DNA from: Comamonadaceae bacterium
GTDB lineage: Bacteria; Pseudomonadota; Gammaproteobacteria; Burkholderiales; Burkholderiaceae_C
NCBI GenBank assembly: GCA_947455585.1
Contig: CANGOY010000119.1
Coordinates: 1-6,269 of the forward strand
DNA length: 6,269 bases
Direction: 5' to 3'
The position numbers were made by a program, and so were the translations under genes. Every line of letters starts with the position of its first letter. The first letter of the stretch is position 1. Below are positions 1 to 3,936 of this stretch, piece by piece. The notes beneath the pieces were generated by a model, which saw nothing but the letters and a program-made list of their open reading frames with translations, was not told where the DNA came from and searched no databases.

Positions 1-626
1 CGCAACACGCCGGTGGTGGTCTCTTCGGTCACGCCGATGATGTGCGCACCTTTGCGGCTGTACCAAGTAGGGTCCACAGCCAGTTTCGCTTTGATGGCGT
101 TGAACAAACAAGTTTCTTCTTCGCTGGTGGGGTTCGCAATCAACGAAGCGTCGGTTTCAGCGCGCTTGCCCAAGTGCATCAACAACGTGGCATCGCCGCC
201 GTCATCCAAAATCATGTTGGGGCCTTCGCCTTCGGCACCTTTGGCGCCGAATTCAAAAATGCGGTGGGTGTAGTCCCAGTACTCAGTCAAGGTTTCGCCC
301 TTGGTGGCAAACACAGGAATGCCAGCATCGGCAATGGCGGCAGCAGCGTGGTCTTGGGTTGAGAAGATGTTGCAAGAAGCCCAACGCACGTCAGCGCCCA
401 AAGACTTCAAGGTTTCAATCAACACGGCCGTTTGAATAGTCATGTGCAAAGAACCGGTCACGCGAGCGCCTTTCAAAGGCTGCGCTTTGGCGAATTCTTC
501 GCGAATGGCCATCAAACCGGGCATTTCGGTTTCGGCGACTTTGATTTCTTTGCGGCCCCAAGCGGCCAAAGACATATCGGCCACGATGTAATCAGCGGCG
601 ACGGCGGTTTTAAGAACAGCGTTCAT
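1..626 (-). CDS. ahcY: S-adenosylhomocysteine hydrolase (adenosylhomocysteinase), N-terminal part, cut by the window edge
   Basis: This cytosolic NAD-dependent enzyme splits S-adenosylhomocysteine (SAH) into adenosine and homocysteine, removing the product that inhibits methyltransferases. The minus-strand frame starts at the ATG 626-624 (protein MNAVLKTAVAADYIVADMSL...) and stays open to the left edge, giving 208 of the family's roughly 470 residues. The visible part is most of the substrate-binding domain: GSLHMTIQTAVLIETL (about 58-73), SCNIFSTQDHAAAAIADAG (about 84-102), KGET (about 109-112), NMILDDGGDAT (about 137-147) and EETTTGV (201-207). The roughly 40-residue segment between the DDGGD and EETTTGV motifs is the bacterial insert of this family. 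A Shine-Dalgarno GGAG (638-635) sits 8 nt ahead of the ATG. The NAD-binding domain and C-terminus lie outside the window. Expression is very probably controlled by the SAH riboswitch in the leader. Identification is secure from the motifs; the only limitation is truncation by the window. Confidence 0.97.
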   Translation of the reverse strand, partial: MNAVLKTAVAADYIVADMSLAAWGRKEIKVAETEMPGLMAIREEFAKAQPLKGARVTGSLHMTIQTAVLIETLKSLGADVRWASCNIFSTQDHAAAAIADAGIPVFATKGETLTEYWDYTHRIFEFGAKGAEGEGPNMILDDGGDATLLMHLGKRAETDASLIANPTSEEETCLFNAIKAKLAVDPTWYSRKGAHIIGVTEETTTGVL

Positions 627-632
627 TTGAGA

Positions 633-735
633 GACTCCAAAAGTTGGCAGAGCCACTAGCGACGCGCGGTCAGCGTCATCTGGGAGTCCGAAGGAATCTT
701 CGAGGAGCTCACCTCACGTCGACTAGTGGGTGAGC
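633..735 (-). promoter_or_regulatory. Expression platform of the ahcY SAH riboswitch, with competing helices and an anti-Shine-Dalgarno
   Basis: Between the aptamer and the ahcY ATG the minus-strand RNA can form several helices that cannot all coexist. (a) A 10-bp hairpin with one bulged A pairs 726-735 with 707-717 (GCTCACCCAC against GTGAGGTGAGC, 8-nt loop); its 5' arm reuses the 3' strand of the aptamer pseudoknot. (b) 701-708 is perfectly complementary to 796-803 (GCTCCTCG/CGAGGAGC, 8 bp), which would dissolve P1 and the pseudoknot. (c) 723-729 pairs with 653-659 (CCACTAG/CTAGTGG, 7 bp), competing with (a). (d) 683-688 (GACTCC) is complementary to the Shine-Dalgarno segment 633-638 (GGAGTC). 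Two local hairpins (689-693/698-702 and 661-665/673-677) sit between. There is no U-run, so control of translation start fits better than attenuation. Complementarity is seen directly; the switching order is inferred. Confidence 0.7.
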
Positions 736-805
736 GCGGTTGGCAGTCCGAGCCTCACCTGTGAATCAACCCATTGCGGGCCGACAGGCTGCAGCGCTCC
801 TCGGA
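732..805 (-). ncRNA. SAH riboswitch aptamer in the ahcY leader
   Basis: Read on the minus strand, this stretch matches the SAH-riboswitch pattern known from ahcY leaders of Burkholderiales and Pseudomonas. The 5' conserved block CCGAGGAGCGCTGCA runs from 804 down to 790. P1 pairs 800-805 with 747-752 (TCCGAG/CTCGGA, 6 bp). A pseudoknot helix pairs 794-799 with 732-737 (GAGCGC/GCGCTC, 6 bp). P2 starts with 784-788 against 758-762 (CCTGT/ACAGG) and is capped by a CCC/GGG stem (778-780/770-772). The AGGCTCGG block follows P2. In the known class, SAH binding turns ahcY on, so the cell makes more hydrolase when its toxic substrate accumulates. The identification rests on the conserved blocks plus complete P1 and pseudoknot complementarity; no covariance-model search was run. 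Confidence 0.93.
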
Positions 806-878
806 TAGCCAAGATTTTAAACGAACTTCTAAAACCCCCGCTTCGCCACGGGCCCAGCGCTATGATTCCCGCCTTGAT

Positions 879-909
879 TTGCCATTTTTAGGCACTCCCT
901 TTTTATAGT
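879..909 (+). promoter_or_regulatory. Possible prfC promoter: TTGCCA (-35) and TATAGT (-10)
   Basis: TTGCCA at 879-884 and TATAGT at 904-909 each match the sigma-70 hexamers at 5 of 6 positions, with a 19-nt spacer, slightly longer than the ideal 17. The -10 box ends 6 nt before the prfC ATG at 916, so the predicted transcript would begin at or within a base or two of the start codon. No mapped start site is available, and the long spacer keeps confidence moderate. I found no convincing -35/-10 pair for the divergent ahcY leader, although a TAAAAT lies at 814-819 on the minus strand. Confidence 0.45.
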
Positions 910-915
910 GACCCC

Positions 916-2547
916 ATGAGCTCTTTCCTGAACGAAGTGCGCCGCCGCCGCACCTTTGCCATCATTTCTCACCCTGACGCGGGTAAAACCACGCTGACCG
1001 AAAAGCTGTTGCTATTCTCGGGCGCGATTCAAATCGCGGGCGCTGTGAAAGGCCGCAAAGCAAGCCGCCACGCCACCTCGGACTGGATGGAGATTGAAAA
1101 ACAACGCGGCATCTCGGTGGCCTCGTCTGTGATGCAGATGCTGTACCGCGACCACGTCATCAACCTGCTCGACACGCCCGGCCACAAAGACTTCTCGGAA
1201 GACACCTACCGCGTGCTGACTGCCGTGGACTCGGCCCTGATGGTGATTGACGCCGCCAACGGCGTGGAAGCACAAACACGCCGCTTGATTGAGGTGTGCC
1301 GTCAACGCGACACGCCCATCATTACCTTCGTCAACAAAATGGACCGCGAAGTGCGCGACCCACTCGACATCCTCGATGAAGTCGAACGCGAACTCGGCAT
1401 GCCTTGCGTGCCTATGACTTGGCCTGTGGGCCAAGGCAAGTTGTTCGGCGGCATCATCAACTTGCGCACGCAAGCCATGACAGTGTTTGATTCAGGCTCC
1501 GAGCGTTTGCCACAAGACTTTGAAACACACCCACTTAGCGAGCAAGCCAAACTGGCCGAACGCTTTGGCGCAGAGTGGGCCACCGCCATGGAAAGCATGG
1601 AGCTAGCCACCGGCGCATCGCCCAAGTTCGACAAAGAGGCCTTCTTGGCCGGCAAGCAAACGCCCGTGTTCTTTGGCTCGGGCGTGAACAACTTTGGTGT
1701 GATGGAAGTGCTCGACGCCTTGGTTGACCTCGCGCCAGCGCCCCGCCCACGCTTGAGCCACTTGGTGGTGAACAAGCAAACGGAAGAAAAAATCATTCAG
1801 CCCGAAGACGAAGGTTTCGCAGGTGTGGTGTTCAAAGTGCAAGCCAACATGGACGCCAACCACCGCGACCGCATTGCTTTTGTGCGCGTAGCCTCAGGCA
1901 AGTTCACCCCCGGCATGAAGCTCAAAGTGCAACGCACCGCCAAAGAGCTGCGCCCCACCAGTGTTGTGACCTTCATGTCACAACGCCGCGAAGCGGTGGA
2001 AGAAGCGTATGCAGGCGACATCATCGGCTTCACGACCCACGGTGGTGTGCAGTTGGGCGACACCATCACGGACGGACCGGCGCTGCAATTCACAGGCTTG
2101 CCGTTCTTTGCGCCTGAGTTGTTCATGACGGTGATTTTGAAAAACCCACTGCGCACCAAGCAACTGCAACAGGGCCTAGACCAACTGGGTGAAGAAGGTG
2201 CAATTCAGGTGTTCAAGCCCGAAGCCGGTGGCGCGATGCTGTTGGGCGCTGTCGGCCAGTTGCAGTTTGAAGTGGTGCAACACCGCTTGAAGGCCGAATA
2301 CGACTGCGATGTGAAGCTAGAGAGCTGCCAGTACACCGGCGCGCGTTGGATTACTGCGGATACGCCTGCAGAGCTGCGTGAGTTCAACTACGCGTATCCA
2401 CAGCGCATGGCTTTGGATGCGGCGAACACCTTGGCGTATTTGTGCACCTCGCCTTATGACGTGCGGTTGGCGCAAGAGCGGTTTCCTAAGATTCATTTCC
2501 ATCCGTTGCGTGAACACGCTGGATTGGCGCTTTCTACAGCGGGTTGA
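916..2547 (+). CDS. prfC: Peptide chain release factor 3 (RF3), translational GTPase
   Basis: RF3 is a cytosolic translational GTPase that removes RF1 or RF2 from the ribosome after peptide release. The 543-residue product is close to the family's roughly 530. It starts MSSFLNEVRRRRTFAIISHPDAGKTT, which aligns with the E. coli RF3 start as I remember it and supports the ATG at 916. The GTPase signatures are complete: G1 HPDAGKTT (19-26), G2 RGIS (64-67), G3 DTPGH (86-90) and G4 NKMD (140-143). RF3-type features follow, including FSEDTYR after G3, TPVFFGSG, the domain II segment with VFKVQANMDANHRDR, and a C-terminal domain ending AQERFP and LREHAG. No Shine-Dalgarno is visible in the 15 nt upstream (TTTTATAGTGACCCC), which is unusual and discussed as a possible leaderless start. 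The gene is divergent from ahcY and convergent with the MFS gene. It is intact. Confidence 0.98.
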   Translation: MSSFLNEVRRRRTFAIISHPDAGKTTLTEKLLLFSGAIQIAGAVKGRKASRHATSDWMEIEKQRGISVASSVMQMLYRDHVINLLDTPGHKDFSEDTYRVLTAVDSALMVIDAANGVEAQTRRLIEVCRQRDTPIITFVNKMDREVRDPLDILDEVERELGMPCVPMTWPVGQGKLFGGIINLRTQAMTVFDSGSERLPQDFETHPLSEQAKLAERFGAEWATAMESMELATGASPKFDKEAFLAGKQTPVFFGSGVNNFGVMEVLDALVDLAPAPRPRLSHLVVNKQTEEKIIQPEDEGFAGVVFKVQANMDANHRDRIAFVRVASGKFTPGMKLKVQRTAKELRPTSVVTFMSQRREAVEEAYAGDIIGFTTHGGVQLGDTITDGPALQFTGLPFFAPELFMTVILKNPLRTKQLQQGLDQLGEEGAIQVFKPEAGGAMLLGAVGQLQFEVVQHRLKAEYDCDVKLESCQYTGARWITADTPAELREFNYAYPQRMALDAANTLAYLCTSPYDVRLAQERFPKIHFHPLREHAGLALSTAG

Positions 2548-2724
2548 TTCTTTGCTTTTGTAGTGAAGAGAGGCTCAGTGGCACTGCCCTTGGCTCCTCT
2601 TCGCTGCGCTCAGGATGTCGCTGACGGGCAACGCCACTGAGCCTCTCTTCGCGTTGTACGCGTCAGATTCGGGGGCGCGATTGCTGTCGAGGGGCTGCTG
2701 CCATAGAGGAACAGCCCGCACATG
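2548..2724. other. Convergent intergenic region between prfC and the MFS gene
   Basis: The two genes end facing each other across 177 nt with no plausible gene. Its main content is the long inverted repeat at 2565-2650. Nearer the MFS stop, GGGCTG/CAGCCC (2692-2697 with 2712-2717) can form a 6-bp stem with a 14-nt loop just past the MFS stop codon. No T-run follows it in either direction, so I do not call it a terminator. Small frames crossing the gap have no recognisable product and are mostly antisense to the MFS gene. Confidence 0.7.
2565..2650. repeat. Long perfect inverted repeat (18-bp arms plus a 5-bp inner stem)
   Basis: The arms GAAGAGAGGCTCAGTGGC (2565-2582) and GCCACTGAGCCTCTCTTC (2633-2650) are exact reverse complements over 18 bp. 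After a 2x2 internal mismatch (AC/AC), TGCCC (2585-2589) pairs with GGGCA (2626-2630), leaving a 36-nt loop (2590-2625). The element begins 18 nt after the prfC stop and ends 75 nt from the MFS stop, so it would fold in both transcripts. No T-tract lies on either flank, so a textbook intrinsic terminator is not supported. It could be a REP-like dispersed element, a 3'-end stabilising stem-loop or an unusual bidirectional terminator. The palindrome is certain; its role is not known. Confidence 0.85.
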
Positions 2725-3936
2725 TCACTGCATGCGGTCTCTGCGTGCCAATGTGGGGAACAGTTTTACCCAAGAGGCGGCGACCAATATGGTGCCAACG
2801 CCACCGCTGACCACCGACACGACAGGACCCCAAAGCGCGGCGACTGCGCCGGACTCAAACTCACCCAATTGGTTGGATGCGCCAATGAATATCGAATTGA
2901 CTGCTGCCACGCGCCCGCGAATTTCATCGGGTGTTTGAAGTTGCATCAAGGTCAAACGTGTCACCACGCTGATGTTGTCAGCCGCGCCCGTCACGGCTAA
3001 CGCCAGCAACGACAACCCAAAGTGATGCGAGAAACCAAACACCACCGTCGCCACGCCAAACACGGCCACAGAACCTAACAGGCTGTAACCCACATGACGA
3101 CGCAAAGGCCAACGCAACATCACAAACGACATCAGCAAGGCGCCAGTCGCAGGTGCAGCGCGCAGTAGGCCTAAACCTTCGGGGCCTGTGTGCAACATGT
3201 CGCGCGCGTAGATGGGTAGCAAGGCAGTGGCACCGCCCAACAAGACGGCGAATAAATCCAACGAGGTCGCGCCCAACAAAATCTTGTTCTGCCACACGAA
3301 GGTCACGCCCGCCATCGCAGAAGTCCAAGACACCGCCTCTTGCGTGGCGTGGTGCACATAGCGCACGGTCAAGGTGAGCGCACTTGACAGCAGCATCATG
3401 GCCACGCACGCGGCGTAAACGGTCAACGCGCCATGCGCGTACAGCACGCCACCCAGCGCAGGTCCACCAATCGTGCCGGCCTGCAATGCGCTGGCACTTA
3501 AAGCAACGCCACGTTGCAACAAGCTCTTAGGCAACAAGGTCGGCGTGAGCGCTTGTTGCGCAGGCATTTGAAATGCGCGCGTGCTGCCCAGCACCACAGA
3601 CAAAAACAAAATCAACTCACGGCTCACAAACTCACCCAGCGTGGCCCAGACCAGCCAAGCCGACACCGCTGCCTGCACCGCTACACATGCCGCAAACAAA
3701 TGCCCACGGTGAATGCGGTCAGCCACATGCCCCGCAGGCAGCGTCAACAACAAGGCAGGCACAAACTGAAATAGCCCCACCAACCCCAAGTCCCATGCGC
3801 TGCCGGTGAGGTCATACATGTGCCAAGCCACGGCCACCATCAACATTTGATTGGCCGTCACCACGAGGAAGCGTGCGCCCATGAAACGCACAAAGCTGCG
3901 GTGCGCCATCAGGTCTTTCAACGTGGGCATCGTCAC
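2725..3936 (-). CDS. EntS-like major facilitator superfamily exporter
   Basis: The product is a 403-residue inner-membrane protein with many hydrophobic segments, the usual length for a 12-helix MFS carrier. The first helix covers about 20-41. The MFS motif A loop is GHVADRIHRG (69-78), between helices 2 and 3. A conserved stretch PDEIRGRVAAVNSIFIGASN (336-355), followed by a GEFESG motif (358-363), is characteristic, to my recollection, of the EntS-type branch (enterobactin exporter relatives, MFS_3/DUF894). The substrate cannot be told from sequence, and no siderophore genes are nearby. Two starts are possible: GTG at 3936, overlapping the uvrA stop by 4 nt, or ATG at 3930 (residue 3), 2 nt after it. 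Neither has a clear Shine-Dalgarno, so translation by coupling to uvrA is likely; I cannot decide between them. The gene is intact and is probably co-transcribed with uvrA. Confidence 0.88.
   Translation of the reverse strand: MTMPTLKDLMAHRSFVRFMGARFLVVTANQMLMVAVAWHMYDLTGSAWDLGLVGLFQFVPALLLTLPAGHVADRIHRGHLFAACVAVQAAVSAWLVWATLGEFVSRELILFLSVVLGSTRAFQMPAQQALTPTLLPKSLLQRGVALSASALQAGTIGGPALGGVLYAHGALTVYAACVAMMLLSSALTLTVRYVHHATQEAVSWTSAMAGVTFVWQNKILLGATSLDLFAVLLGGATALLPIYARDMLHTGPEGLGLLRAAPATGALLMSFVMLRWPLRRHVGYSLLGSVAVFGVATVVFGFSHHFGLSLLALAVTGAADNISVVTRLTLMQLQTPDEIRGRVAAVNSIFIGASNQLGEFESGAVAALWGPVVSVVSGGVGTILVAASWVKLFPTLARRDRMQ

Noticed and set aside
42..659. Plus-strand frames at 13-273, 42-362 and 432-659
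   Set aside because: They are antisense to ahcY, whose minus-strand reading gives a clear SAH hydrolase; the last also runs into the ahcY leader.
811..842. A sigma-70 promoter for the ahcY leader around TAAAAT at 814-819 (minus strand)
   Set aside because: At the expected spacing the -35 position reads AGCGGG, which does not resemble TTGACA, and the box sits only 9 nt from the aptamer; too weak to list as a feature.
1012..2517. Several minus-strand frames of 60-164 codons opposite prfC
   Set aside because: They are shadows of an intact, well-conserved RF3 gene; their His/Arg/Ser-rich translations have no domain signature.
2565..2650. Calling the convergent palindrome an intrinsic terminator
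   Set aside because: No run of T follows the stem on either strand and the 36-nt loop is large, so only the repeat itself is annotated.
2615..3000. Plus-strand frames at 2615-2938 and 2722-3000
   Set aside because: One begins in the loop of the palindrome and both then run antisense to the MFS gene, with no ribosome binding site or recognisable product.
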